Below the pieces are notes generated by a model. That model ran no database searches and had not been told where the DNA came from. It saw nothing but the letters and a program-made list of their open reading frames with translations. The translations under genes and the position numbers were made by a program. Shown here in pieces: positions 1 through 12,272 of a stretch of 64,000 bases of DNA; position 1 is the first letter of the stretch, and each line of letters starts with the position of its first letter. The stretch is from the NCBI RefSeq assembly GCF_024053505.1, contig NZ_JAMXQS010000004.1, positions 310,001 through 374,000 of the forward strand. The letters are read 5' to 3'. The DNA is from Mesorhizobium liriopis. GTDB lineage: Bacteria > Pseudomonadota > Alphaproteobacteria > Rhizobiales > Rhizobiaceae.

Positions 1-1
1 C

Positions 2-862
2 GTCGCCTTCAGCCTCGACAGCGAGCGTGGCGTGCGTGATCCGCGCGGCATGGTGGGCGAGACGCTGGGCGTCGATATGCATGTTCTGACGGGAGATTCC
101 GCGCCGCTGCGCAACCTTGAGCTTTCGGTCAACCGTGCGCATCTTTCGGTCGAGCGCATGGTGGCGACCCCCTATGCCAGCGGCTTGGCGGCGCTTGTCG
201 ACGATGAGCTGGAAATGGGTGCCGCTTGCATTGACATGGGCGGCGGCACGACCACGATCGCCGTCTTCTCGGAAGGTAAGTTCGTTTATGCCGATGCCCT
301 TGCGATCGGCGGCAATCACGTGACCATGGATCTCGCGCGTGGCCTTTCGACCCGTCTCGAAGATGCCGAGCGGCTGAAGGTCATGCACGGCTCGATCCTG
401 CCGGGCCTTTCGGACGAGCGCGACATCGTTTCCTATCTGCCGATCGGCTCGGACGAGAACGACCCGCCCGCGCAGATTCCGCGCTCGGTGATGTCGCGCA
501 TCATTCGCGCCCGCGTCGAGGAGACGCTGGAAATGCTGCGCGACCGCTTGAACAAGTCGGGCTTCTCTTCGGCCGTCGGTAAACGTGTGGTGCTGACGGG
601 CGGTGCGAGCCAGCTTGCGGGCCTGCCGGAAGCCGCGCGCCGGATTCTCGGCCGCAATGCGCGCATCGGCCGTCCGCTGGGTGTCGCGGGCTTGCCTGAG
701 GCGGCGAAGGGACCGGCCTTCTCGGCCGCTGTCGGATTGATGGTCTACCCACAGACCGCAAGCTTCGAGAACCGCTCGCGTGGCAAATTAACCCCCATGC
801 GCGTGACGGGCACGGGTGGACGCATGAATCGCGTCAGCCAGTGGCTGAAAGAAAGCTTCTGA
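2..862 (+). CDS. ftsA: Cell division protein FtsA, C-terminal part (5' end outside window)
   Basis: FtsA is the actin-like protein that tethers FtsZ to the cytoplasmic membrane and recruits later divisome proteins. Only about 286 C-terminal codons are present; the reading frame is open from base 2, so the start lies upstream. The actin/Hsp70-type nucleotide pocket is visible as DMGGGTTTIAVF and, further on, VVLTGGASQLAGL. The protein ends in RVSQWLKESF, which fits the amphipathic membrane-targeting helix of the family. ftsZ follows 58 bp downstream on the same strand, the usual rhizobial order. Identification is firm; nothing can be said about the N-terminal half. Confidence 0.96.
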   Translation, partial: VAFSLDSERGVRDPRGMVGETLGVDMHVLTGDSAPLRNLELSVNRAHLSVERMVATPYASGLAALVDDELEMGAACIDMGGGTTTIAVFSEGKFVYADALAIGGNHVTMDLARGLSTRLEDAERLKVMHGSILPGLSDERDIVSYLPIGSDENDPPAQIPRSVMSRIIRARVEETLEMLRDRLNKSGFSSAVGKRVVLTGGASQLAGLPEAARRILGRNARIGRPLGVAGLPEAAKGPAFSAAVGLMVYPQTASFENRSRGKLTPMRVTGTGGRMNRVSQWLKESF

Positions 863-920
863 ATTTCTTGAATAGTGGCCGCGGCGGCGAAGCGGCAGGA
901 GAGGCAAAGGAAACCAACCC

Positions 921-2555
921 ATGACCATCAATCTCAACAAGCCCGACATCACTGAACTGAAGCCCCGGATCACCGTGTTCGGCGTCGGCGGTGGCGGCGG
1001 CAACGCGGTCAACAATATGATCACGGCCGGTCTGCGTGGCGTTGAGTTCGTTTGCGCCAACACGGACGCGCAGGCGCTGACCATGTCCAAGGCCGAGCGC
1101 CTCATCCAGCTCGGCGCGCATGTCACCGAAGGTCTGGGTGCTGGTTCGCAGCCTGAGGTCGGTCGCGCCGCCGCTGAGGAGTGCATCGACGAGATCATGG
1201 ATCACCTGTCGCACACTCACATGGCCTTCGTGACCGCCGGCATGGGCGGCGGCACGGGCACGGGTGCGGCACCCGTCGTGGCTCGCGCGGCTCGCGAAAA
1301 GGGCATCCTGACCGTGGGCGTCGTGACCAAGCCGTTCCACTTCGAAGGTCAGCGCCGCATGCGCACGGCGGATCTCGGCATCGAAGAGCTGCAGAAGTGC
1401 GTCGACACGCTGATCGTCATTCCGAACCAGAACCTGTTCCGTCTGGCCAACGACAAGACCACCTTCGCCGACGCCTTCGCGATGGCCGACCAGGTCCTCT
1501 ACTCGGGCGTCGCCTGCATCACGGACCTGATGGTCAAGGAAGGCCTGATCAACCTCGACTTCGCCGACGTGCGTTCGGTGATGCGCGAGATGGGCAAGGC
1601 CATGATGGGCACCGGCGAAGCTTCGGGCGAAGGCCGCGCGATGGCTGCTGCCGAAGCCGCGATCGCTAATCCGCTGCTCGACGAAACCTCGATGAAGGGC
1701 GCCAAGGGCCTGCTCATCTCGATCACCGGCGGCCGCGACCTCACCCTCTTCGAGGTGGACGAGGCCGCGACCCGCATCCGTGAGGAAGTTGATCAGGACG
1801 CGAACATCATCCTGGGCGCGACCTTCGATGAAGAACTGGAAGGCGTGATCCGCGTGTCGGTGGTTGCCACCGGCATCGACAAAACCGCTGCCGAGATCGC
1901 AGCCGCTCCGGTCTCCGTCCGCCAGCCTCAGCCCGCCCAGAAGCCGTCCGCAGCCGCGCCGACCCCACAGCTGAAGCCCGCGCCGATGCAGGACCCGCGC
2001 GCCATGGATCCGGTAACGGAAGCGCTTCGTCAGGCCGAGATGCAGGCCGCCGAGCCGCAGGCCGACGAGTTCCGTCCGCAGAACAAGATCTTCCAGGCTC
2101 CGCCGCAGGCAGCGCCTGCCGGTCATCTGCAGCCGGTGCAGCAGGCGCCGGTTGCGCAGCAGCCGCTTCCGCCGATGCCGGCTCCGCAGCCGCGCATGCC
2201 CCGCGTGGAAGATTTCCCGCCGCAGGTTCAGGCTCAGTATGCCCAGCCCCGCCAGCCGCAGGCTCATGCCGAGCCGGCCGAAGAGCGTGGCGCGATGGGC
2301 CTGCTCAAGCGCCTGACCACCGGCCTGTCGCGTCGCGAGGAAGAGCCGGCTCGCCTGCAGCCTGCAGCGCCCCGCGAGCCCAAGCTGCGCGCACCGACGC
2401 CTGATGCCCGCCGCATGCCGAGCCAGGACCCGTCGCTCTACGCGCCGCGCCGTGGCCAGCTTGACGAGCACGGCCGCCAGCCGGTTCAGACCCGCCAGCA
2501 GGCGGAGGAAGAGCATCTGGAAATCCCGGCATTCCTGCGCCGTCAGGCCAACTGA
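921..2555 (+). CDS. ftsZ: Cell division GTPase FtsZ
   Basis: Tubulin-like GTPase that polymerises into the cytokinetic ring. The 544-aa protein has the nucleotide-binding stretch [13 protein letters not shown] near residue 21 and the tubulin signature [10 protein letters not shown] near residue 110. The globular domain ends near residue 320. A roughly 200-residue linker rich in Pro, Gln and Ala follows, then the conserved C-terminal peptide [10 protein letters not shown] that binds FtsA and other partners. The long linker is typical of alphaproteobacterial FtsZ. The ATG start has a purine-rich AAAGGAAA upstream. A strong terminator follows the stop, so ftsA-ftsZ probably ends a transcription unit here. 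Confidence 0.98.
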   Translation: MTINLNKPDITELKPRITVFGVGGGGGNAVNNMITAGLRGVEFVCANTDAQALTMSKAERLIQLGAHVTEGLGAGSQPEVGRAAAEECIDEIMDHLSHTHMAFVTAGMGGGTGTGAAPVVARAAREKGILTVGVVTKPFHFEGQRRMRTADLGIEELQKCVDTLIVIPNQNLFRLANDKTTFADAFAMADQVLYSGVACITDLMVKEGLINLDFADVRSVMREMGKAMMGTGEASGEGRAMAAAEAAIANPLLDETSMKGAKGLLISITGGRDLTLFEVDEAATRIREEVDQDANIILGATFDEELEGVIRVSVVATGIDKTAAEIAAAPVSVRQPQPAQKPSAAAPTPQLKPAPMQDPRAMDPVTEALRQAEMQAAEPQADEFRPQNKIFQAPPQAAPAGHLQPVQQAPVAQQPLPPMPAPQPRMPRVEDFPPQVQAQYAQPRQPQAHAEPAEERGAMGLLKRLTTGLSRREEEPARLQPAAPREPKLRAPTPDARRMPSQDPSLYAPRRGQLDEHGRQPVQTRQQAEEEHLEIPAFLRRQAN

Positions 2556-2580
2556 TGCCGGCTCATTGAAACGGAGTGTA

Positions 2581-2606
2581 ACGGGCGCTTTCGAGCGCCC
2601 GTTTTC
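2581..2606 (+). terminator. Rho-independent terminator after ftsZ
   Basis: Perfect 9-bp stem ACGGGCGCT/AGCGCCCGT closed by a TTCG tetraloop and followed by TTTTC, 25 bp after the ftsZ stop. It separates the ftsAZ unit from lpxC. Confidence 0.85.
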
Positions 2607-2778
2607 GTGGCGAGAAACACCAATCTTTACAGTCGGTTATGAAGTGATGTGGCAGGCTTGCCACCGTAACATGGAGTAACCAAGCGTGATTTGAGAAGCG
2701 GGGGGTGCCTCTCTATTTTCCCGCTCACACGAGTTTGCTGCGTTTGACCCCGGGGGACACCGGCCGACGCAGGCGTAT

Positions 2779-2818
2779 CCGGCTCCGGGTGGTTCAGGGG
2801 GGAACCGCTCGGAGCCGG
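2779..2818 (+). promoter_or_regulatory. Long stable hairpin in the lpxC 5' leader
   Basis: Bases 2779-2795 can pair with 2802-2818 over 17 positions, of which only two are G-U wobbles (2788 with 2809, 2790 with 2807). The outer arms are CCGGCTCCG and CGGAGCCGG, the inner arms GGTTC and GAACC, and the loop is AGGGGG. The stem ends 18 nt before the proposed TTG start of lpxC and lacks a T-run, so it is not a standard terminator. A role in lpxC mRNA stability or translation is inference. Confidence 0.5.
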
Positions 2819-2836
2819 AAGAATACGGGGACTGCC

Positions 2837-3763
2837 TTGCATCACTTCCAGACAACCTTGAAATCCCGGGCGGTTCTCAGCGGCGTTGGCGTTCACAGCG
2901 GCAAGCCGGTTTCCGTGCAGTTCCTTCCCGCAGATGTCGATACAGGCATCATCTTCCAGCTTTCCAATGGCCGCGAGCTGCGCGCGCTGGCGTCCGAAGT
3001 CGGTGCGACGGATCTTTGCACGGTTCTGGGCGATCCGGCGAACGGGCATGTGGCCACTGTCGAGCACTTGATGGCTGCCGTGTTCGGCCTCGGCATCGAC
3101 AATCTGGTGATCGAGATCGATGCGGATGAAGTGCCGATTCTCGATGGCAGCGCCGAGGGTTTCGTGGACGCTTTCGAGCAGGCCGGTCTTGAACGCCAGG
3201 AAACGAAGCGCCGTTATATCCGCGTGCTCAAGCCCGTGCGCGTCGAGAGTGGTTCGTCTTGGGCCGAGTTCCGTCCTTATGGCGGCACGCGCTTCGAGGT
3301 CGAGATCGACTTTGCGACGCCGGCCATCGGCCGCCAGCTTTTCGCCTCCGACATGGACGCGGACGTGTTCCGCAACGAGATTGCGCGCGCCCGCACCTTC
3401 GGTTTCATGAAGGATGTAGAGCGCCTGTGGGCGGCCGGCTATGCGCTCGGCTCCTCGCTCGAGAATTCCGTGGTGATCGGCGAGGACGACCGCATCATCA
3501 ACATGGAAGGTCTGCGCTTCGCCGATGAATTCGTGCGTCACAAGACGCTCGACGCGATGGGCGATCTGGCCCTTGCCGGCGCACGCTTCATCGGCTGCTT
3601 CCGCTCCTATCGCGGTGGTCACCGTTTGAATGCGGTTGCCTTGCGTCAGCTGCTGTCCGACCCGACTGCTTTCGAGATCGTCGAAACCGCACGCCCGACG
3701 CGCGGCCGCGTGGCCGACATGATCGCGGTAAACGCGCCGGTCTACGCACCCTGGACCCTCTGA
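2837..3763 (+). CDS. lpxC: UDP-3-O-acyl-N-acetylglucosamine deacetylase LpxC
   Basis: Zinc enzyme that catalyses the committed step of lipid A synthesis in the cytoplasm. The frame is open from 2705, but homology-like sequence begins only at HHFQTTLKSRAVLSGVGVHSG, so I place the start at the in-frame TTG at 2837. This gives 308 aa, the usual family length, and no ATG is available there. Zinc ligands and catalytic residues are recognisable in VEHLMAAVFG (His about 77), RHKTLDAMGDL (His/Asp about 235-239) and RGGHRLNAV (His about 262). An imperfect GGGGA lies upstream of the TTG. A GTG about 17 codons upstream is an alternative start. lpxC lies between ftsZ and bamD as in other rhizobia. Confidence 0.95.
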   Translation: MHHFQTTLKSRAVLSGVGVHSGKPVSVQFLPADVDTGIIFQLSNGRELRALASEVGATDLCTVLGDPANGHVATVEHLMAAVFGLGIDNLVIEIDADEVPILDGSAEGFVDAFEQAGLERQETKRRYIRVLKPVRVESGSSWAEFRPYGGTRFEVEIDFATPAIGRQLFASDMDADVFRNEIARARTFGFMKDVERLWAAGYALGSSLENSVVIGEDDRIINMEGLRFADEFVRHKTLDAMGDLALAGARFIGCFRSYRGGHRLNAVALRQLLSDPTAFEIVETARPTRGRVADMIAVNAPVYAPWTL

Positions 3764-3807
3764 GACCGGCTTCGAGCAAGCTCAGCGTGATCTGATTTCC
3801 ACGACGC

Positions 3808-3837
3808 GCGAGAACGGTTCGGACCGCTCTCGCTTCG
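3808..3837 (+). terminator. Probable terminator after lpxC
   Basis: Eleven-position stem (GCGAGAACGGT against ACCGCTCTCGC, one A-C mismatch) around a TCGG loop, followed only by TTCG. It lies in the 227-bp lpxC-bamD gap. The weak T-run makes termination uncertain. A second small palindrome (TGGGCA-AGC-TGCCCA) sits at 3882-3896; I see nothing else in this gap. Confidence 0.45.
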
Positions 3838-3990
3838 CTGCCACAAATTTGCGACATTGCGGGGGCAAGGGCCTTTGCGTATGGGCAAGCTGCCCACGTG
3901 AAGAATGTGGGGCCGGATCGGGGGATTCGGCGCGGTCTCGGAAGACGGGACCCCAACCGAGAACAGAACCGAAGGGGCGGAATCAGTTTG

Positions 3991-4905
3991 ATGAGCTTGC
4001 CGAATTTCTCCGGCCGTACGCGCGGCGCGACCCGCGCGCTGGCGCTTTCCACCGTCGTGATCGCCGCAGGCGCGCTTTCCGCCTGTTCGACTGCCGAAAA
4101 AGACCTCGATCTCTCAACTTACGTCGAGCAGACCGAGCCGGCCGACGTGCTCTACAATCAGGGCCTCGCCAATCTGAACTCCGGCCGCCTCAAGGAGGCA
4201 TCCGCGAAGTTCGAGGCGGTCGATCGCCAGCATCCCTATTCGGAATGGTCACGCAAGGCCTTGGTGATGGGTGCCTTCGCCAATTACCGCCAAGGCAATT
4301 ATGAAGACGCCGTGTCTGGCGCGAAGCGCTACCTTCAGCTCTATCCGACCTCTGAAGACGCGGCTTACGCACAGTACATCATCGGCCTGAGCTATTTCCG
4401 CCAGATCCCTGATGTGACGCAGGATCAGAAGGATTCGCGCCGCGCCATCGAGGCGATGCAGGAAGTCGTCACTCGCTGGCCGGACTCGGAATATGTGGAC
4501 GACGCGCAGGAAAAGATTCGCTTCGCGCGCGATCAGCTCGCCGGTAAGGAAATGCAGGTCGGGCGCTACTATCTGGAGCGCCGCGAATATCTCGCCTCGG
4601 TGAAACGTTTCCGCACCGTGGTCGAAACCTATTCGAACACCCGTCACGTCGAAGAAGCTCTCGCGCGTCTGACCGAGGCCTATTATGCCATGGGTCTGAC
4701 CAACGAAGCCCAGACGGCCGCTGCCGTGCTCGGCCAGAACTATCCGGACAGCCAGTGGTATAAGGACAGCTATACGCTGCTTCAGACCAACGGGCTCGAG
4801 CCGCGCAATGGCGGCGGTTGGCTGTCGAACCTTGGCAGCCTCGGCTTCTCGACGGACCAGAAAACATCACTCAAGCGGAACAGCCGTGATCTGAAGGGCT
4901 CGTAA
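3991..4905 (+). CDS. bamD: Outer membrane assembly lipoprotein BamD (ComL)
   Basis: Essential lipoprotein of the BAM complex, which inserts beta-barrel proteins into the outer membrane. I chose the ATG at 3991 because it follows AGGGGCGG and places a lipoprotein signal correctly: basic n-region, hydrophobic segment, then lipobox LSAC with the lipidated Cys at residue 32. This gives 304 aa. The mature part is a chain of TPR-like helices ([19 protein letters not shown], then [20 protein letters not shown]). The C-terminus is Gly/Ser-rich and basic. It stands between lpxC and recN on the same strand, the standard alphaproteobacterial context. Confidence 0.94.
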   Translation: MSLPNFSGRTRGATRALALSTVVIAAGALSACSTAEKDLDLSTYVEQTEPADVLYNQGLANLNSGRLKEASAKFEAVDRQHPYSEWSRKALVMGAFANYRQGNYEDAVSGAKRYLQLYPTSEDAAYAQYIIGLSYFRQIPDVTQDQKDSRRAIEAMQEVVTRWPDSEYVDDAQEKIRFARDQLAGKEMQVGRYYLERREYLASVKRFRTVVETYSNTRHVEEALARLTEAYYAMGLTNEAQTAAAVLGQNYPDSQWYKDSYTLLQTNGLEPRNGGGWLSNLGSLGFSTDQKTSLKRNSRDLKGS

Positions 4906-5016
4906 TCGCTCGCTTGAAAGCGATCGGGACATATCCGTTCCGCCTTCATCAGTTTGATCGCGCCAAGTGTCGCGCGGTCATTCCATCTTGAGCATGACTG
5001 ATCTAAATGAGGCGTC

Positions 5017-6693
5017 ATGCTGGCGCATCTGACGATCCGCGATATTGTTTTGATTGAGCGGCTCGAGATCGATTTCGAGCGCGGGCTTTCCGTTTTGACC
5101 GGTGAGACCGGGGCAGGCAAATCCATCCTGCTCGATGCGCTTTCGCTTGCGCTCGGCGGGCGAGGCGACGCGTCTCTGGTGCGCTCGGGGGCAACGCAGG
5201 GGCAGGTCACGGCGGTATTCGATATCGCAGGCGATCACCCTGTTCGGGTGCTTCTGGCCGAGAATGAAATCGAGGATGACGGCGACCTGATCCTGCGTCG
5301 CGTGCAGAACGCGGATGGGCGAACGCGCGTCTTCGTCAACGATCGGCCAGCCAGCGTCACGCTGATGCGCGATTTGGGCCATATGCTGGTTGAGATTCAC
5401 GGTCAGCACGATGAGCGCGCGCTGGTCGATGCCTCGTCGCATCGCGAGTTGCTCGATTCGTTCGGCGGGCTCGGCGGCGATGCCCGCCGCTGTGCCGCCG
5501 CTTGGCTCGGCTGGCGCGATGCCGAAACCGAACTGTCGCGGCACCGCGCGCGTGTCGAGGCGGCCGCACGCGAAGCCGAGTATCTGCGGGCCTCCGCGTC
5601 CGAGCTTGCGAAGCTTGATCCGCAGCCCGGCGAGGAAACTGAACTGGCCGACTTGCGCGCCGGTATGATGCGTTCGGAGAAGGTGGCAACCGAGATCGCG
5701 GATGCGCGCGATGTGCTGTCCGGCTCCGATTCTCCATTGCCGCAACTGGCGAATCTCATGCGCCGTCTTGAGCGCAAGTCGGCGGAAGCGCCGGGGATGC
5801 TCGAGGAAGTCGTCAAGCTGCTCGACGAGGCGCTGATCTCGCTCGATGCAGCGCAGTCCGGCATCGAGGCTGCATTGCGGGCAACGGAGTTCGATCCGAA
5901 GGCGCTCGAGCGTGCCGAGGAACGCCTTTTCGGTCTGCGTGCCGCATCGCGGAAATATTCTGTGCCCGTGGACGATCTGGCCAATCTGCGCGCCAAGATG
6001 GAAGCTGACCTTGCCGATCTCGATGCGGGGGAGGAGCGCCTGGGTGCGTTGGCGGAAAAGGCCGTCGAGGCAAAGGCCGCTTACGATAAGGCCGCTGCGA
6101 AGCTTTCAGACGCGCGACGCAAGTCCGCGAACCAGCTTGCCAAGGCCGTGATGGCTGAACTGCCGGCGCTTAAGTTGGAGCGCGCCGAGTTCATCGTGAA
6201 CATCGAAACCGATCCTGACGAGCGGCAGGAGGCCGGAATCGACTCGGTCGAGTTCTGGGTGCGCACCAATCCGGGCACACGCGCCGGTCCGATCATGAAG
6301 GTCGCATCGGGCGGAGAGCTTTCGCGCTTCCTTCTTGCGCTGAAGGTGGCGCTGGCAGATCGTGGCTCCGCGCCCACGCTGGTGTTCGATGAAATCGATT
6401 CGGGCGTGGGCGGTGCTGTCGCCGATGCCATTGGCCGTCGTCTTTCGCGTCTCGCGCGTGGTGTACAGGTGTTGTCGGTCACGCACGCGCCGCAGGTGGC
6501 CGCAAGGGCGGACACCCATTTCCTGATCTCGAAGTCCGCAAAGAATGGCAGCACCTCGACGCGTGTCGCTGTCATGGATGAAGGGCAGCGGCGTGAGGAA
6601 ATTGCGCGGATGCTGGCGGGCGAGCGGATCACCGAGGAAGCACGCGCCGCGGCGGATCGGTTGCTGAGCGAGCATATGGCCGCGACAGGCTAG
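5017..6693 (+). CDS. recN: DNA repair protein RecN
   Basis: SMC-like ATPase that acts early in double-strand break repair. The 558-aa length fits the family. Walker A is GETGAGKS at residues 29-36; the C-terminal half carries the signature GGELSRFLLALKVALA and Walker B LVFDEIDSGVGG near residues 454-465. A helical arm between them (about 150-370) is rich in Ala, Glu, Arg and Leu, as expected for a coiled coil. The ATG at 5017 gives the typical start MLAHLTIRDIVLIERLEIDF. I saw no LexA-type box in the 110-bp gap after bamD. Confidence 0.95.
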   Translation: MLAHLTIRDIVLIERLEIDFERGLSVLTGETGAGKSILLDALSLALGGRGDASLVRSGATQGQVTAVFDIAGDHPVRVLLAENEIEDDGDLILRRVQNADGRTRVFVNDRPASVTLMRDLGHMLVEIHGQHDERALVDASSHRELLDSFGGLGGDARRCAAAWLGWRDAETELSRHRARVEAAAREAEYLRASASELAKLDPQPGEETELADLRAGMMRSEKVATEIADARDVLSGSDSPLPQLANLMRRLERKSAEAPGMLEEVVKLLDEALISLDAAQSGIEAALRATEFDPKALERAEERLFGLRAASRKYSVPVDDLANLRAKMEADLADLDAGEERLGALAEKAVEAKAAYDKAAAKLSDARRKSANQLAKAVMAELPALKLERAEFIVNIETDPDERQEAGIDSVEFWVRTNPGTRAGPIMKVASGGELSRFLLALKVALADRGSAPTLVFDEIDSGVGGAVADAIGRRLSRLARGVQVLSVTHAPQVAARADTHFLISKSAKNGSTSTRVAVMDEGQRREEIARMLAGERITEEARAAADRLLSEHMAATG

Positions 6694-6759
6694 CTTTAAC
6701 CTTTGCGTTTGAAACCACGCACTGACGCTGGATATCACTCTGTAAATCCTTGCGGGTAG

Positions 6760-9270
<2,511 letters not shown>

Positions 9271-9325
9271 GCATTCTTGATGGGTGGATCAGGCGAATTC
9301 GCCTGACTTCCTGTGCGACTCTGTT

Positions 9326-10069
9326 ATGGCGGTTGCACTCGCCATGACCATTGAAGCGCCTGTCAACAAAGCATACGCGACCGCAACCGAGGCATTCGTC
9401 GCCGGGGTGCGCGTCTGTGCGCCGATCATCATCGCCGTGCTGCCCTTCGCGCTGCTTTTCGGCGCGGTCGCAGTGCAGTCTGGCCTTTCGGTATGGCAGG
9501 CCACGATCATGAGCGCCTCGATCTATGGCGGCGCGAGCCAGCTGGTAGGATTGGAACTGTTCGGCCAACGCATCTCGCCTTGGCTGGTCGTATCCGCGAT
9601 TCTCGCCGTCAACTTCCGCCACGTGCTCTACTCCGCAGCGTTCGGGCGGCTCGTGCCGCATTGGACGGCTTGGCAGAAGGCGATCGGCTTTTTCGTGCTG
9701 ACCGACCCCCAATTCGCGGAAAGCGAGCGTGAGCATGACAAAGGCCGGCCGCTCAGCTTCGCGTGGTATATGGGCCTCGGCTTCGTGCTTTGGGGCTTTT
9801 GGGTTATCGGCTCTTTTGCGGGTGCGTATTTCGGGCGACTGCTGCCTGACACCCATTCCACCGGCATCGATTTCCTGCTGCCCATCTACTTTCTCGGCCT
9901 GCTGATGGCCTTTCGCAAACGGGCGATGTTCATGCCGGTTGTGGCTGCGAGCGCCGTTGCGTCCATGGCGGCCTACCACTTTGTCGGCTCGCCCTGGCAT
10001 GTCTCGCTTGGCGCACTCGCAGGGGTGGTCGTCGCGGCACTTCTGCCGCCGCGAAAGGTTTCGGCATGA
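9326..10069 (+). CDS. azlC: AzlC family inner-membrane protein (branched-chain amino acid exporter, large subunit)
   Basis: Hydrophobic protein of about 247 aa with several membrane helices, starting with VRVCAPIIIAVLPFALLFGAVAV. The signature MSASIYGGASQL followed by RHVLYSAAF is typical of AzlC. With the downstream AzlD it forms a two-component exporter of branched-chain amino acids, named from Bacillus azlCD. The next gene overlaps its stop by four bases, so the pair is translationally coupled. The start is uncertain: GTG 9284, ATG 9326 and ATG 9344 are all in frame and none has a clear ribosome binding site. Substrate specificity cannot be read from the sequence. Confidence 0.85.
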   Translation: MAVALAMTIEAPVNKAYATATEAFVAGVRVCAPIIIAVLPFALLFGAVAVQSGLSVWQATIMSASIYGGASQLVGLELFGQRISPWLVVSAILAVNFRHVLYSAAFGRLVPHWTAWQKAIGFFVLTDPQFAESEREHDKGRPLSFAWYMGLGFVLWGFWVIGSFAGAYFGRLLPDTHSTGIDFLLPIYFLGLLMAFRKRAMFMPVVAASAVASMAAYHFVGSPWHVSLGALAGVVVAALLPPRKVSA

Positions 10070-10362
10070 GCGACACCTGGCTCATCATCATTGCCGGCGC
10101 GGTGCTCACCTATCTGACGCGCGCTGGCGGTCATCTCGTTCTGTCGCGGTTCGACCGCATCCATCCGCGTGTCGAGCGGGCGCTGAATGCCGTACCGGCG
10201 GCGGTTCTGACGACGCTCGTCGCGCCCGCCACGCTCAGCGCGGGGCCGGCTGAACTGATTGCACTGTTGGTGGCCGGGCTGCTCTCGCTGCGTTTCGGCT
10301 TGCTGACGATGTTTCTCGGCGGGGTCGCTGTGCTGATCGCGCTGCGTCAGGTCATGGGCTGA
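10066..10362 (+). CDS. azlD: AzlD family membrane protein (exporter small subunit)
   Basis: A 98-aa protein that is almost entirely hydrophobic, with three or four predicted membrane helices. The motif YLTRAGGHLVL near the N-terminus and ALNAVPAAVLTTLVAP match the AzlD family. Its ATG overlaps the azlC stop (ATGA), which fits a small partner subunit of the same exporter. It ends 20 bp from the convergent aminopeptidase gene. Confidence 0.85.
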   Translation: MSDTWLIIIAGAVLTYLTRAGGHLVLSRFDRIHPRVERALNAVPAAVLTTLVAPATLSAGPAELIALLVAGLLSLRFGLLTMFLGGVAVLIALRQVMG

Positions 10363-10381
10363 CGCAGCGCGAGTTAAACGC

Positions 10382-12208
10382 TCAGAGCGGCTGCGTCGCC
10401 TTTTCCAGCCAGCCCAGAGCTTCGCCTTCGAGTGTCTGTCCGATCTCGAACAACACGCGGGCGTGATAGGCATTGAGCCACTCGCGCTCTTCATCGGTCA
10501 GCATCTCGACGGCGATCAGGCGGCGGTCGATAGGCACGAGCGTCAGCGTTTCGAACGCGTGCATCGCGATATCACCACCGGGCACGGCTTCCGCAGGCTT
10601 CACGAGAATAAGGTTCTCGATGCGGATGCCGTAGGCGCCTTCCTTGTAGTAACCGGGCTCGTTCGACACGATCATGCCGGCGCGCAAGGGCTCCGTGCCG
10701 GTGCGCGCAATGCGCTGCGGGCCCTCATGCACGGCGAGATAGGTGCCGACGCCATGACCCGTGCCATGCGCGAAATCGAGCCCGCGCTTCCACAATGCCA
10801 TGCGCGCGATCGGGTCGATATCGGAGCCGCGCGTGTTAGGCGGAAACCGCAGGGTCGAGATGCCGATCATGCCTTTCAGCACCAGCGTGAAGCGCTCGCG
10901 CATCTCGTCGGTCGGCGTGCCGATGGGCACGGTACGGGTGATATCGGTGGTGCCGTCCTGATACTGCGCGCCTGAATCGACCAGAAACAACTCGCCCTCT
11001 TGTGAAGTGCGGTTGGTGCCGTTCGACACGCGGTAATGCATGATGGCACCGTTCGGGCCTGCACCGGCGATGGTCGCGAAGGAAACATCGCGCAACGGCA
11101 TCTGGGTTTCCTCGCCGGCCTCGCGACGAAATTCCTCGAGCCGGGTGACGGCTTTGATCTCGTCGAGCGTGCCGGGCTCCTGTGCGTCGAGCCAGCACAG
11201 GAAACGGATGACGGCGGTGGCATCGCGGCGGTGAGCGGCACGCATGCCAGCGATCTCGCCCGCGTTCTTGATGGCGCGTGGCAGGCGGGCCGGGTCGGGC
11301 ATTGAAACGACCGTTCCCTCGGCTTCCTCGATCAGCAGGCGAAAGCGCTCGGCACCCAGAACGGGGTCGAGGCCGATGCGGGCGCCGCTCTTCGCGAGCT
11401 CCGTCAGCTTGGCTTCGAGCGCCTCCGGCTTTTCGAGGTCGGCAAGTTGGGTGAGATAAGCGCGCGGCTCGATGGAAAGCTTGGCTTCATCGATAAAGAG
11501 CGTCGAGAGGCCTTCGGCCGCGAGCACGGCAAAGGCCAAAGCGAGCGGCGTGTGGGGCACGTCATTGCCGCGGATGTTGAAGGTCCAAGCGACCGATGAC
11601 GGGTCGGTCAGCACGAAGTGCGTTGCGCCCGCCTCGCGGATGGTCTGCACAAGCTGTGCCAGCTTGTCTTTGGCAGTCGTGCCGGCGAGTTCGTTCGGCT
11701 GAATGACGACCGCTGTGGATGGCAGGGCAGGGCTATCCTGCCACAGATGGCTGACGGGGTTCTGGGGCACCGGCACAAAGGAAACGCCTGCCTTTTCAGA
11801 CGCCTCACGCAGGCGCTTTACTTCACCCACTGTGTGCAGCCAGGGGTCGAAACCGATGCGAGCGCCCTTGCCGAGGTTATGCGCGATCCAGGCGGATGGT
11901 GGGTTGTCGATCAGGCTGTCGATGGCGAAGACGTTGAGATCGACCTGGTGTTTGGCCTGAAGCGTATAGCGACCGTCGACGAACAGGATTGCGCGGTCGC
12001 GCAGGATCAGCGCGGCGCCAGCAGAACCCGAAAAGCCGGTGAGCCATTGAAGCCGTTCCGAATGCGGGGCGACATACTCGCCCTGATGCTCGTCGGAGCG
12101 GGGCACCAGAAATCCGTCGAGGCCCTCTGCTGCCAGCCATTCCCGCAGTGCGGCAACGCGCGCAGCGCCCAAGGTTGGATCGCTCTCGTTGTCGAAGGTC
12201 TGGAACAT
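10382..12208 (-). CDS. pepP: M24 family Xaa-Pro aminopeptidase
   Basis: Cytoplasmic metallopeptidase that removes an N-terminal residue next to proline. The 608-aa form has two creatinase-like N-terminal domains followed by the pita-bread catalytic domain. Metal-binding motifs are visible as FLVDSGAQYQDGTTDITRT (two Asp), FAHGTGHGVGTYLAVHEGP (His) and MIVSNEPGYYKEGAYGIRIEN (Glu residues). The frame is open to 12271, but I use the ATG at 12208, which begins MFQTFDNESDPTLGAARV as in homologues. It follows prmA by 64 bp on the same strand and converges with azlD. The symbol is by family; the long form differs from E. coli PepP. Confidence 0.92.
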   Translation of the reverse strand: MFQTFDNESDPTLGAARVAALREWLAAEGLDGFLVPRSDEHQGEYVAPHSERLQWLTGFSGSAGAALILRDRAILFVDGRYTLQAKHQVDLNVFAIDSLIDNPPSAWIAHNLGKGARIGFDPWLHTVGEVKRLREASEKAGVSFVPVPQNPVSHLWQDSPALPSTAVVIQPNELAGTTAKDKLAQLVQTIREAGATHFVLTDPSSVAWTFNIRGNDVPHTPLALAFAVLAAEGLSTLFIDEAKLSIEPRAYLTQLADLEKPEALEAKLTELAKSGARIGLDPVLGAERFRLLIEEAEGTVVSMPDPARLPRAIKNAGEIAGMRAAHRRDATAVIRFLCWLDAQEPGTLDEIKAVTRLEEFRREAGEETQMPLRDVSFATIAGAGPNGAIMHYRVSNGTNRTSQEGELFLVDSGAQYQDGTTDITRTVPIGTPTDEMRERFTLVLKGMIGISTLRFPPNTRGSDIDPIARMALWKRGLDFAHGTGHGVGTYLAVHEGPQRIARTGTEPLRAGMIVSNEPGYYKEGAYGIRIENLILVKPAEAVPGGDIAMHAFETLTLVPIDRRLIAVEMLTDEEREWLNAYHARVLFEIGQTLEGEALGWLEKATQPL

Positions 12209-12272
12209 GGCTTGGCTCCCGGCGAATGCTTGCAAGTCAGAGCACATGCGCCAGCGAGCTGCGCAAATCAAC

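Noticed and set aside
834-2516. 560-aa open frame on the minus strand over ftsZ
   Set aside because: Antisense to an unmistakable ftsZ; the composition (Arg/Leu/His-rich) is that of a GC-rich shadow frame, with no recognisable motif.
2705-2836. N-terminal extension of LpxC from 2705
   Set aside because: Not homologous to LpxC; it covers the hairpin and would make the protein about 45 residues too long.
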